Source: Lactarius indigo (Eukaryota > Basidiomycota > Agaricomycetes > Russulales > Russulaceae). Taken from it: DNA of 64,000 bases. Shown here piece by piece: positions 33,560-45,125 of the stretch. Below the pieces are notes generated by a model that saw nothing but the letters and a program-made list of their open reading frames with translations, searched no databases and was not told the origin of the DNA. The translations under genes were made by a program, and so were the position numbers. Numbering within the stretch: the stretch's first letter is position 1; each line of letters starts with the position of its first letter. The DNA lies in NCBI GenBank assembly GCA_025766275.1, contig JAFKAC010000007.1, positions 2,333,823-2,397,822 of the forward strand, written 5' to 3'.

Positions 33560-36500
33560 GACTGCAACAATGACAATGAGCTAGATGGCCCAGACCCAGC
33601 ATCTCTTCCAGCACCCACCATGCTCCTGGAGCCAGAGCATATTGAAGAGCATGGTGATGGAGATATAGATGCCCCTGTTGCTTTGCATTGGCCCACTTGA
33701 AAGCAGCACATTCCTGCTTGGTTTGGGAGGGCAAGTGATCTACTTCTATTGGCACAGATGGCAGCACTAAGCATCTATAGCCAATCAATAACACCAGATC
33801 CTCACCCTCACCTTCTCCAGTATTGTCTACTCCCTCTTCATGGCCCATGTCTTCAATGCAAGTCAACAATCCCACTCCCAGTCCTTTCATCTGTGAAACC
33901 ATACCAAACCAATTTGGGCTATTCCACTGTTTCACCAATTGGCCATCCAATGATCCAAAAAATGGCATTACAATTGAAGATCTCACCGATGCTCCAATGT
34001 TTATCAACAAAACAGACCATGACTCTTGCCAATGCAATGACTCCTTTGGTCTATCAGGGACACCAAAACCATTTGCACCTTATTTGAATGCATTGGTATA
34101 TCATCTGATGAATTGGTTCTACCAGACTGGTGCAAACACACTCAACAATCTGGACAGCCTTGTCCATGATGTGATCCTGGCTGTCACGTTCATGTGACAT
34201 CATGACATAATGTCACACAAAAGCATAAGAAGTGTCCCCAAAAGTTTTACAGAAAGACCCCCTCTCGTATCTCCAGCACATCAGATAGTAGCATTAGCAT
34301 GACATGTAGCCACATCAGCCTGGTGTGACATGGCAGATAAGAAAACGGTCCCCGAAAACCCCAGTATGTATGATATAAGTAGTAGCACAGTTGAGTAGTA
34401 CAATCCTTGTCTACTCTTAGTTTTTGAATACTGAGTTAGCTTGTCTGATCCCCTCTCCCTTGCAAACTCTCTGGAGTGAGCCAAGGAAACCCCAACTTGA
34501 CTTGTTTGAACAACAAGTCCTGACTCTACCCTTTACATTGAGCTCAGCTCCGTTGACATTGTATGCTCCCTCGGAGCTGTAACACTGGCAGCTGACTTCA
34601 ACTCAAAGGACCTCAACAACTTCAGTGCTAGTTCTGAGGCAAAGCAACTGGATAACAACCCCATGTGTCCAGCATCTGACGGTTGGCAGGAGAGTGCTGT
34701 GATGATTCAGCTTCCCAAGACCAAGGGAAGATATCCAAGCAAAGACAAGGCCCCAGAGGTTGAGATCCCTGGGGTCTTGCACCACAATTTGCTTCAAACT
34801 ATTGTCTCCACTTTCAAGGACCTGTCATCATTCAAGGCCTTTCATTTGAAGGGATTCACCCAGCTCTGGAAGCCTTTCCTGGCAGAGCCATTTAAGGAGA
34901 TCTATGGTGAGGCTTATACTTTGAAGGTATTTTGGGAGATGGAACACAAGGTGGAGTTGATGAAACCTCCAGGCAAAACCATTGAGAGCATTGTAGTCCC
35001 CCTCATGCTTTAATCTGACTCAACACACCTTGTGACTTTTGGTACCACTGCTCTGTGGCCAATTTATTTCTTTATTGGACTTATATCAAAATACATTCAC
35101 ACAAAGCCCACAACATTCTCTGCACATCACCTGGCATATATCCCCTTCATATGTTTCTCATCCTGTCATTTCATTTCATGCTCAACTGTCTTCAGCTCCC
35201 TGACTGGGTGCAAGACACATATAAAATGATCTACAATGCTGCCACAAGCGGTGATGTCCTTACATTTATGAAGTGTGAACTTGTCCATGCAATCTGGTGG
35301 CTCCTTCTCACCAATGACTTCACTTATGCTCATATGTCTGGGACCATTGTCCTATGTGCTGATGGTATTGAGAGGTGTCTCTTCCCCTGGGTTTTCACAT
35401 ATTCCACAGATTACCCTGAAAAGTAGGTTTTTTTCCTCACTATTTATGCCTGGCTTATCTGGTCTCCCTACCAGGATCATTCTTGCTACAATAAAATACC
35501 TCAGCAACTGTTTATGTCCTCTGTGTATGTGCCCTAAACAGAAGGTCCACGATTTAGGCATGCACACAGATGAGTCATGATGAGGTGACATTTGGGTAGA
35601 CTCTAAGAAGTGACAGAAGAAAGTTGAGAAGGCACAAGAGTGGATATTCAAAACTGGCCGATCAGTAACATTGGAACGTATTGATGAATACCTGAAGCTA
35701 TCAATGGTTCTGATTTGTGTACATCTGGCCACAAATGTGTCAACAATCTTACTGACTCAGGTGTTTATTGCAGAACGCCTTCTTGGATGCTTTATGTGAT
35801 CAAGGCTTCAATTTCTATCAAGTGTTCACCATCGATCTCCTTCATGACCTTGAGCTCAGAGTTTGGAAAAGTGTCTTTTCCCACCTGGTTTGGATCCTCT
35901 ATGCTTGCAGTGAAGGGAATGTACATGTCTTAAATGAACAGTAAAACCACATGGCCCCATTTAGAGATTGCGTTGCTAATATTCAAGTTGTGGTGCAGCT
36001 ACCATTTGATTTCAGCTTTTGGACACTCAACAATATGTAGATTTTGTAGCAACATCTCCAACATGAAGAAACTGGCTGCTTGGAACTTTGAAGGCTTACT
36101 TCAGGCACGTACTCTGAATTTCACTCTATTGTTAGGTTAACTGACTTGGATGGTGGACCAGTGCATGTTGCCATGTTTCACAAGTCTATTCCCCAAAGCA
36201 TGTGAGAAGTGATGCTTGATCTCATATTTCTGCTTGCTACATGGCATGCGCTGGCCAAGTTGTGCATGCACACCACATCATCACTGTCTTTCTTTGAAAG
36301 TATTACCAAGGCACTTGGTTAGGTTCTGCGACATTTTAATGATCAAGTTTGCCCAAGGTACAACACTGTTGAAAATCCAAGCAAGGTTGTGAAAAAAGCC
36401 AACCGCAAAGCTTCTAAAGTTGCTGAGGCAAAAGGGACTGGGCAGAACCCCAGGCCTGAAGGCAGCACTGACACAAAACATGGTACCTGGGTTTTCAACC

Positions 36501-37095
36501 TTGCAACCTACAAACTGGATGCACTGGGCCACTATGTCTCATAGGTACAATGCTTTGGGACAACAGAGTCCTACTCTACACAGGCAGTGTGGCCCATTTT
36601 TTGGCCCCTCGTGTTGCAGTAAAGCTAACTTAAACACAGGGTGAAGGTGAACATTGTTGAGTCAAGCAGTTTTATGCTTGAAGAAATTGCAGAGGATTTG
36701 AGGGTCAAATTGCCATTCACGAGTGGTGCACAGGAAGGCTTTGGGAAATGAAGAAGCATAGTACTAACCAAACGTCCAGTACAGTTGTCCTCAGCAACAA
36801 TGACAAGGAAACATCACCTCTGTCTGATCCCTCTGAATGTTATCATATGTCAGATTGACACAAGATCCATTTGAACATCACGAAATGGTTGGTGGACAAC
36901 AAGGGTGACCCAGCTATTGAGGTATGTGATAGGGTTGTGTGGTGAAATAAGCATAACTCTGCTGAACCCATATGCAGAAGTTCCTTCCCGATTTGAAGAA
37001 GCACTTACTTGGCAGAATGATGGAAGCTCTGAGTCATGATTTTACTGAGCAAGACCACCAAGAACTTCTGATTGACGACAACTGAATCTTCTGTG
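33560..37095 (+). pseudogene. Plavaka (KDZ/CACTA-type) transposase remnant
   Basis: Reads in pieces on the plus strand: PNQFGLFHCF..., FAPYLNALVYHLMNWFYQ, LDSLVHDVILA, then after a nested LTR ADFNSKDLNNFSAS, DGWQESAVMIQLPKTKG, GVLHHNLLQTI, FHLKGFTQLWKPF and IYGEAYTLKVFW. Beyond these are SDSTHLVTFGTTALWPIYF, HHLAYIP, LPDWVQD, CELVHAIWWLLL, GIERCLFPWVFTYS and FTIDLLHDLELRVWK. These follow the order of Plavaka transposases common in Agaricomycetes. Several in-frame stops (for example TAA after VVPLML near 35,011), frame changes and the LTR at 34182 show it is dead. I did not find convincing terminal inverted repeats. Confidence 0.72.
34182..34584 (+). repeat. Solo LTR of family E nested in the Plavaka remnant
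   Basis: 403 bp, TGTCACGTTC...GAGCTGTAACA, flanked by the perfect 5-bp duplication CTGGC (34177-34181 and 34585-34589). It contains GATATAAGTAG as a TATA-like box. Removing it rejoins the transposase reading DVILA-ADFNSKDL in frame. Confidence 0.85.
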
Positions 37096-37108
37096 AGAAG
37101 ACACTATG

Positions 37109-37695
37109 TGTTACGATTTCTTGCTATTTGGACTTGTTCTTTCTTCACTTTACCCTTCCTCTCCCAATATCCCACGAGCCCTGTACGACTACGCGGACCC
37201 TACAATTACCCGGTTCCTATCACATGCCTTGCTTATGGCTGACCCCTTCTGATAAAGCTTGACATGTGCTAGTTTCCATTTCATTCTCACTCACACACGA
37301 CTCTGCATGATTTGCCTTTGTTCCAAGTATATCCATGCCTTATTCCCCTCATGTGTCTCCCTTTATCTATGAATCCGGCGATGGCTCCATCTGTTTGTAG
37401 CAGCCATACAGCATCACTTGTACTTAAACCTAGTTCTATCTAGCTTGTACGGTAGACTAGACTTCCTGTGTAATACTACACTGGTCTAAGGTGGAACGCC
37501 TCTGGGCACTTCCCTGTCTGGCGAACCCCATCTCTGCTAGGTCTTTGCACGTTAGCCGTTCCCTATGGTCTGAGTAACTTAGGTCCTTGTGATCCTTGTG
37601 GAGCATTCTACTGAAGCCAGGCCTTTGAGCTTGCGCTAGGGCATATTGACTGACTTGGTAGAGGTTGTACCTAATGCCCCTGTAGTGGGGTTACA
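37109..37695 (+). repeat. Solo LTR of the Gypsy-1 family
   Basis: 587 bp, TGTTACGATTTCTTGC...GGGGTTACA, clearly related to the Gypsy-1 LTR (CGAGCCCTGTACGACTACGC, AGCTTGTACGGTAGACTAGA) but diverged and longer. It is flanked by the perfect duplication CTATG (37104-37108 and 37696-37700). Confidence 0.9.
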
Positions 37696-37700
37696 CTATG

Positions 37701-38312
37701 GATTGATTTTTGCAAGATATGACTGTTGAAGGGATCAAGAGAGTATTAAGACCAGTACAGATTCCGATGTGATGGTACTTGGAAACCATGATTTGAAAGC
37801 AGAAGATAGAGATCACTACTGGTATGGTGATGTGATTAGAATGTTTCAGGACATGGTGAAGGAAGTAGGAAGCAAAAGACGATATGAAGAGATAGATTTT
37901 GTATGGGTAGGCTGGGATGGACATAAGGTGGAGGTAGGGTGAGGGTTTAAGGCAGAGGGGCTGGATGAAGTTGGATTTGTGGATGGTCAGGATGACAGTG
38001 GTGGATTTGGATTTATGAAGGCACGAGATGTGATTTGAGGCATGGAGGTGATTTGTGGATTTGAGATTGGGAGAAGTTCTGAAGTACTTGGTGGTTGAAT
38101 AGGAGAGGGTGAAGATGAAGGAGATTATATGTAAAGATGTGGGTGTTTTTGGTATGTGGGTTGTCAGGTGTTGTGGTAAGTGAGGTAGGTTTGTTGACAG
38201 AGAGATGATTATGGGCTTGTGTGGTGTTGGGGGAGGTGAGGAGGCTATGGATATGGTTAGGAAGGAGTTTAGGGAGGAGGTAAAGGCAGGATTTGGGATG
38301 AGGAATGGTGGG
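37701..38312. other. Purine-rich strand-asymmetric DNA
   Basis: The plus strand is strongly G/A-rich and the complement reads as Pro/Ser/Thr/His low-complexity protein in several frames. I take this as base-composition bias and not a gene. The same bias resumes after the retroposon at 39342, so the two stretches were once continuous. Confidence 0.4.
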
Positions 38313-39341
38313 AATGGTGGGAATGGTGGGGGGCGGGCTGGTGTAGTGGCCTCCACCACCGTCCCCTACCCTGCTTGGGAGAGCTTGGTGCAAACCCCTG
38401 GGTTCAATCCTCGCTCAGGCAATATTCCTGACAGGGGCTGTCATTACTCAACCTCTGGGCCGGCTTGACTGCTGCCCTGCAACCTCCACCCTGGCCCATC
38501 TGGGCTGCCGCACTCACTTCCCTATTTAGGGCTCTGCTGCCACAGCACCCCGCGTTTGCAAGAACCAACCCCCTGGGACTGGCATGTCATAGCCGGTTGC
38601 CCACTTCCTTAATACCTCCTGATCACACTCCCTCCCGATTCCATCCAACACTCCTCCCATTCCATATCAAACCCCGACTGAAACCCCGACACCAACATGG
38701 ACATAGCCGAACCGCCCCATATAGGAACACACCCCCAACAGCTTCATCCCCGATGGACTCCCTGCTGGATAATTGCCGGGAGACCTAAGGGGAAGGGGTC
38801 CTCGGACCTCAATCAACAACCCTGCAAGAACCTCTGTGGCACTGCCATGGGTCGCGCATCCAGTGATCCTTGGGTCCATGGGACTGGTGACCCCATGTGA
38901 CTGTCAGAGACACAACTGGTGCTGCCCGTTCTCACACTGCCGCTGGGGCACCAACAGTGGGGTCCAAATCGTGGAAGTTGCTTACTAAAGGGTCCTTGAG
39001 GGAACGTAAGTAGGTCATGTTCATTAGTAGTGGGAGGGTCTAGGGGAGGGCAAGGGACCGGTTTGGACGGTGCTGGACGATGGATGACATACATACAGAG
39101 TGACGTGCGACCACAACACTCCATAACATCGGACATATATGACCGGGCTCCTCTGGGAGGGTGCCTCTACGGGGTTTAAATTCCTCGTATTGAACATTCT
39201 AGTACGCATTGTATAACCCGGGCTACGGCCCATTTACAAGATATAAGTTAGCTACGCTCGATAAGTGGCTAAGACTGGCTTTGTATTCTGTACTGCCCTG
39301 GAATAAAAATAAAATAAAAAAAAATGGTGGGAATGGTGGGG
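38313..39341 (+). mobile_element. tRNA-derived retroposon (SINE-like) with A-rich tail
   Basis: The body is about 38332-39322. Near the 5' end are an A-box-like TGGTGTAGTGG (38339-38349) and a B box GGTTCAATCC (38401-38410), spaced as in tRNA genes. The 3' end is an A-rich tail (AATAAAAATAAAATAAAAA). It is flanked by a 19-bp direct repeat of the form AATGGTGGGAATGGTGGGG (38313-38331 and 39323-39341). About 1 kb is long for a SINE. The body has no clear coding sequence. Confidence 0.65.
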
Positions 39342-40320
39342 CGATGGGTGTTAAGATAGAGAGAGAGGATAGGAATATTGATGACTCAGAGGAGGAGATG
39401 GTGGGAGATGTGGAAGGGGGGGTGGGAAGATGAGTGAGATGGGGAGGAAGAGAGTGGGGATGGAAAAGAGGAATTGTAGGAGGATGAAATTAGGATTGGT
39501 GTGATGGAGGACTGTAAGGAAAAACAGATAAGTTGGTTGTGCAGGGTGAAAAAAGGAGATTGAAGCGGAGGTGAGGGTTAGAGAAAAACATAAGGGTTGG
39601 GGGAGATTTGATGGTGTTGCAAGGAGAGTTCAGGGTTAGGAAAAAGATAGAAGGGAAGTCTGAGATTTGAAGGGATTGAAAGGAGACAGCGGAGGGCAAC
39701 AATAGTAAGTGGAAAGGACATGTGGGGTGGTTGAAAGGACTGTAAAGGTGGGATTTGGATGGTTGGATTGGAAGGAAAGGGGATGGAATGGGCAAGGAGG
39801 GTGTTGAGGGCTTGGAAGGGGAGGGTGTAGAGGGCTTGGAAGGATTTGAAGGGATTTGATGGAAACGGGATAGTTGCAAGCGTACTTGCCACCCATACGT
39901 CATCACCCATCATCACCCATGGCTCGACGTCACTGACCGATATCACGTGCTTAAAGACACACTCACAACAGCTGACAAGGGCGGGATCCCAAGGACCACC
40001 CGCAAACGTATATAAACCCCTTATAGTACTGCTTAACGATCCATGACCTTTTCCCCCTTTCTTCATTCTGTGTACTCTTATATCCGAGATCTCCTCTTTC
40101 ATTGTCTCTCCAATGGAACGCGGTTGGTTTCTGTTCTGTTTTAGTGTGACTTAAGTGTTGGCTGATCGAGTGGGCTTCCAATAGTTTGGTTGTGGACTGC
40201 AAGAGCTTAAGATATAGCAGAAGGGGTGCACTAAAATTGATGGGAGGAAGGGATGTGGGAGGGAGTAGAGTAGATTAGATTGAAGGAGGAGGAAAAGGGG
40301 AGAAAGGAAAAGGAAGAGGG
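39342..40320. other. Purine-rich DNA and possible promoter-like patch
   Basis: This continues the G/A-rich strand bias up to about 39,880. From 39,900 to 40,100 composition becomes balanced and a TATATAAACC box appears near 40,010, with no recognisable gene behind it. Confidence 0.3.
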
Positions 40321-43300
40321 CTAAAGAGGAGGTCTAAGAGAAAGGCCGATGACGGATTGACATAAAAAGCGAGCATTAAGATCGCCTACAAGATAAGAAA
40401 CGGCGTCGAAAGAAGAAAAGAGGGAGGGAGAGGAGAGTCTCCTGGAGAGCTCTTGAGAACGGGCACGGATATGAGAATGGTCGAAAAGGCCCCAGTGAGT
40501 ACCGAAGCCACCTTTATTCTTATGGCTATCGCGAGAACCCCAGACGACGCCGAGACGAATGAGGTTGATGTAAGAGATGCCCTTGACGGCTAGAAAGAAA
40601 GAAGGTGAGAAGGGATTGTGGGAAAGGAAGGAAGGAAATGACTGTGTTTTGTTGCCCAAGGGGATCCAAGGGATTTGGATTGAATGAGTCTTTGGGCGAG
40701 AGGGGAGGAAGGTTCATGAATGGCGATGATGAAAGTGGTGAGCATGGAGACGTAGATGAGGCGATTTGAGACGCCCTTCTTGCCTTTACGATCTTGCCAA
40801 GGGAGAGTGGAATAAGCTTGGTAAACAGCGAAAGGGTCGAAGGCGGTGGCGAAAGGAAGGGAAGGGATAGGATGTGGGGGGAAGACGAAAGGAAGGAAGT
40901 GGGATACGATGATGGCAGTGATGAGGGCGAGACGATGAATGGGTTTTTGGGGGTCATAGTTGTGCCTGACCCAGTCGTAGGTATCGTCGACGTAAGGTTC
41001 GCCTGTGCGGGAAGGGGTGACGAAGTCGAGGGGGAGGGAGGATTTGTTAAGGATGGTATGAAGGAGGGGAATTGTGATGGAAGCGAGAGACCATTGTGCG
41101 GCGGTGTCAGTGAAAAGAGCAGTGGCGAGAGCAGAGTGTGCGGCTTGATGAGAAGGATGTGGAAGGGATGTGGAAGGGCCTTGAAGGGGGACGATTTGGC
41201 GAGCATGATCAGTGAGGCCGAGACTTGCCCAGGAGTCGAATACGGGGACGCGAGGGGAAGCACCGGAAGAAGAAGACCTAGGACGATGAGAGGGAACGAA
41301 GCGGATAAGAAGATGAGAGAGGGAGTGAAGGAAAGAGTGACGAAGCAAGAGATGGTGGTCGTCTTCTGGAGAGAGGGGAGGGAGGGAAAGGATGATGGAA
41401 TGAGCATGTTTGAGGAGGGGAAGGAAAGAGCCTGAGGAGAGGACGGGAGCATGAGGAAGAGAGGGGTTTGTTGGGTCGGACATTGCGATGAGGGAGTTGA
41501 CGAAAGTTGTGGGGGTCATTGCATGCTGATGGAAGTTAGGGAGACCATGAGAGATGAGAAGTGGGTCCGCGACGACGGCCTGGAGAAGAGAAACGAAAGT
41601 GGCCTGTTGATCTACATGACCGTAGGCGAGGGGCCGTTTGAGGGAGAGCCAAGATTTGAGGAAAGACTCTCTCTCTTTTCCCCGAGCGACGGCTAGATCG
41701 ATCGCGTTCTGATCTGGAGCTGCAGAAATGATGGCGTGAATGTCTCTCCTGACACCGTCTGCGACAAGTTTTTTGACGTCATCGAAGAGGGCTTGGAAAG
41801 CGATGACGGAGATGTGCATTGCCCTGTTCTGTACTGAAGAGAAGGAAGGGTTGTATGAGACGGAGGGGTTGATGATGAGGGTGTGATTGAGACGGAGTTT
41901 CGCATGATAAGCCTGTGGCAGTGAAAGGGTGAGATTGAAGTGAAGAAGGGACAGAGAGGATGAATGGAAAGATAAGAACAGGAAAACATCCGTGACATCC
42001 GTGGCCGCGTTTGGCCACGGTGGTCAAACGCGGACGGTATATCGTGACCGCGTTTGGCCACGGTGGTCAAACGCGGACGGTATATCGTGACCGCGTTTGG
42101 CCACGGTGGTCAAACGCGGACGGTATATCGTGACCGCGTTTGGCCACCATGGTCAAACGCGGTCGGTATATCGTGACCGCGTTTGGCCATGGTGGTCAAA
42201 CGCGGGACGGTATATCGTGGCCGCGTTTGGCCACGGTGGTCAAACGCGGCCGGTATATCGTGGCCGCGTTTGGCCACCATGGTCAAACGCGGACGGTATA
42301 TCGTGACCGCGTTTGGCCACCATGGTCAAACGCGGTCGGTATATCGTGACCGCGTTTGGCCACCATGGTCAAACGCGGCCACGATATACCGTCCGCGTTT
42401 GACCATGGTGGCCAAACGCGGTCACGATATTGTAGGCAACCAGGTAGATATCTACTCACATGGAAATGCTGAACAGAATATGTGACTTCTTGAGCCTTCC
42501 TTGATGCTATCGCAGGGTGCCCGTCCTTCATCGGCCATCTACGCTCATCCACATGCAACCCACGCTTCGCCGCTTCCAATAGGTTCCGTTCCTTGAACAC
42601 TGGCATCAGCATCGGGAAGCCATCCTTGATCAACCCTTGGCTCAAGCCAAGGGGTCTCATCAGTGACGTCGCCAAACACGCCGCATTCCCTGTGTGGCGG
42701 TAGCACACCGTCCGCTCCAGTGCTGCCAACAACTCCAACTTCAGCTGGCTCGGTTCTTCGTCTTCCCCCTCTTTCGCAAGCTCCTGCTCGTAGATCATCT
42801 CGATCAGCGTCGTGATCGGCGACGATACCCACTTGAATAGCGATGGGAATACCTGCCGTGTATCCAATGTTCAGCTTGTTTCTCGAGTCACCATCTCTGC
42901 TCTCAAGTCTCTCACCTCTGGCTTCAGGATCACCAGGTAGTCTTTGATCGTGCCCCTCACCTCCTTTCTCTCCCATAGCTTCACCAGTGGCAAGATCACA
43001 TCCGTGAACAGACTCCTGTTCACCAGTCAGCGTCCTTCTTCTCCTCTCCTATCCACGCCCTTCCCTTACCTTCCAGTTCTCACTTTCAGCGCCCTCACGT
43101 TCACCGCGTACACAATTTCTCCTCGGCAGCTCACAGGACAGTCGTAGCAGCTGATCTTGTTGTGGAACCGCTTCCATGGTAGCGCCACGCTGCACTGCTC
43201 TTGCTTGTCTCTTGCCGTCGCTCTGTCCTTCACCGTCGTCGCGAATTCTCCTGCTAACGCCGCAGTCACCGTCCCCTTCTCCGTGTCCATGTCTCCTGCT

Positions 43301-45125
43301 CGGCTCGCAGCTCGGTGCGAGATGTAGTTGTAGAATTGTGACGAGATCGGCTTGATCACCTGCGTCCGCCCAATTCTTCTCATCCCCTCCTCGCTGCTCC
43401 TGCTGCTCTCCACGCTGCTCCTGCTGCTCCTGCTGCTCCTGCTCCTCTCCGACTCTCCTCCATTAGGATCCACACGCACCTTCTTGCTGATCTCCCTGAT
43501 CCCTTTGTAGAAACACGGCGGTATCCCCTCCGCCTGCACGTTTCCCACCGTTCGCAGGAACCCCAATGGGTACACATCCACCCTCCCCGTCGACTCCCGA
43601 AGCTCATCAAACTCCTCCATCCTCTCCTCTTCACTTAGCGGGTACTCACGCGAAGGGTGGAACAGATTCTGCACGTTTTCAAGGTCCATCAGCACTCCGC
43701 ATGCCGGGTCCGATTCCAGTCGCTTCGCTCGTCGCCGTGGTATCTTTCTCCCGTTCGAGTCGTATATCCCGATCTCCTCCCCGTCTGAGTTCATCACACC
43801 CAGCCTCTCCACGTTCACTTTCTTTCGACTCTTCTTGTCGTCCCCGTCGTATAGCGTCCCGAACGCCCGCTTCAGCGCTTTCCCATCGAACTCCTCCCAC
43901 GTCCGTGCTTCCGTGCACCTGTACACACCATGTCAGCTCCTCTCCTTCCATCAATTCTCACTCACTCTATCAGCGTCGCCAGTGCCACCGTCGTGAACGC
44001 AACCTTCGAGTAGTCTCGCTCCTTCTCCCAGTTCGACCCCTCCACCTTCTCGTTTCCCACTTCCCCAATTTCCACGTTTTGCCCATATCGAGACGTCACC
44101 ACAATCGGCGAGTGCTTCTCCAAGAACCCGTCCTTCTTCCACGACGATGGCGCATTCTCCACCCATTCTTCGTACCCTTCCGACATCAGCTCGTCCAGCT
44201 GACGCGCATTCCTCTGGTTTAGCTTGATCGTTCCATGCTCTCTGTCAAGTCCATCCCATCCGTCAGCTTCTCAATCTCCCGCCTCTCCCTTTCTGCTTAC
44301 AGTACGTTCGTCACCTCCTCCCATTTCACACTCCCGCTCTCCAGGTTCAGCTCGTATACACTCCTCCCCTCAGGCGTCGCGAATGACAGCTCTCCGATCT
44401 TCCCCATGAAGTACGCAAACATCATCACCACCTGTCGGTAGTGACGCCGCGATAGTTGCGGCCTTCCTGTCTTGTACCCCGCTGAGCACGGCTCCACTTC
44501 GCACCGGATGAACTCGTTCGGCGCCATCCCCACGAATACGTCTTCGTTCCGTGCTCATCCAATGAACAGCATCTTCCCGCACGTGTCAAATCCTACCATC
44601 CCTCGCTTCCCTCGGAACTCTCGCAGCGGTTGCTGCAGGTCTAGCTCAAGCATGAAGTGCTTCGCCGTCCTTCCCACAGGCAGTACCGCACCCAGCCCCA
44701 CAACGCTCCCCACTGTCAGCTCGTAGTCCAGCATCGTTCTCTCCGTCGTCATGATCACCTGTCCCTTCCCCACAGGCAACTTCATATCAGCATCGATCTC
44801 AATTTGGTTTCGCACCGTCAACATCCTCAGTCCTTTCCTCTTCCTCTCCTTCTCCTCCATCATGTACTGCCTTTGCATCTCCGATAGCTTCACTTTGTGT
44901 GCTCGCTTCGAGTTGAACCCAGTCTTCCTCTCCCCAGTCTTCAAGTCTGTTCGCCAAGATTTCCGTTAGTACTTCTCCCTGCCCAATCTTCTCAGACCCC
45001 TCCACTTCCATGTCTTCTGCCACCTCGCTGATGTCCACAGGTCCTCCTTCCTTTCCTCCCACCTCAACCCCTTCTTCTGCCCACGATCTGTCAAATCTCA
45101 GCTTCCTTCTCCCCACCTTCCTCAC
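40321..45125 (-). CDS. Large unidentified multi-exon protein (about 1,400 residues)
   Basis: A minus-strand gene read through many exons. The firm 3' part is: exon ~43920-43070, 43015-42916, 42852-42460, 41912-40643 and 40589-40321. Frames match at each joint; the introns are 54, 63, 547 and 53 nt. Blocks include YMMEEKERKRKGLRML, YRQVVMMFAYFMGKIGEL, ESDPACGVLMDLENV, FHNKISCYDCPVSCRGE, CYRHTGNAACLATSLMRPLG, HISVIAFQALFDDVKKL, DDTYDWVRHNYDPQKP and YLVGDLNARFLCQS. It has a Ser/Arg-rich linker near the middle. The start is unresolved, and one apparent +1 shift occurs near 44,940. I do not recognise a domain; it resembles lineage-specific, possibly transposon-encoded proteins. The 547-nt intron contains palindromic array 2. 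Confidence 0.55.
41996..42430. repeat. Palindromic 43-bp satellite array 2
   Basis: About ten units with 43-bp period. The core is GCGTTTGGCCA...TGGTCAAACGC and the spacer is GACGGTATATCGTGAC. The last unit (from ~42,372) is inverted, its spacer reading CACGATATACCGTC. The core matches array 1 at 29 kb; the spacer does not. The array lies wholly in the 547-nt intron (42459-41913) of the minus-strand gene. Confidence 0.92.

Noticed and set aside
37691..38359. 222-codon minus-strand Pro/Ser/His-rich frame
   Set aside because: Best explained by the strand bias of the purine-rich region; no ordered domain pattern and other frames look alike.
38332..38412. A functional tRNA gene
   Set aside because: A and B boxes are present but the sequence does not fold by eye into a full cloverleaf; the A-rich tail and flanking repeat fit a retroposon.
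39490..40102. Overlapping minus-strand frames rich in PSNPSKPSTP repeats
   Set aside because: Low-complexity translation of purine-rich DNA in several frames.
28958..42430. CRISPR-like array of palindromic repeats and spacers
   Set aside because: The DNA is fungal, the spacers are identical within an array, and there are no associated genes.
42097..42485. Overlapping frames with repeated GRYIVTAFGHHGQTR-like peptides
   Set aside because: They are translations of the 43-bp palindromic array, open in several frames because the unit has no stop codons there, and the array lies in an intron.
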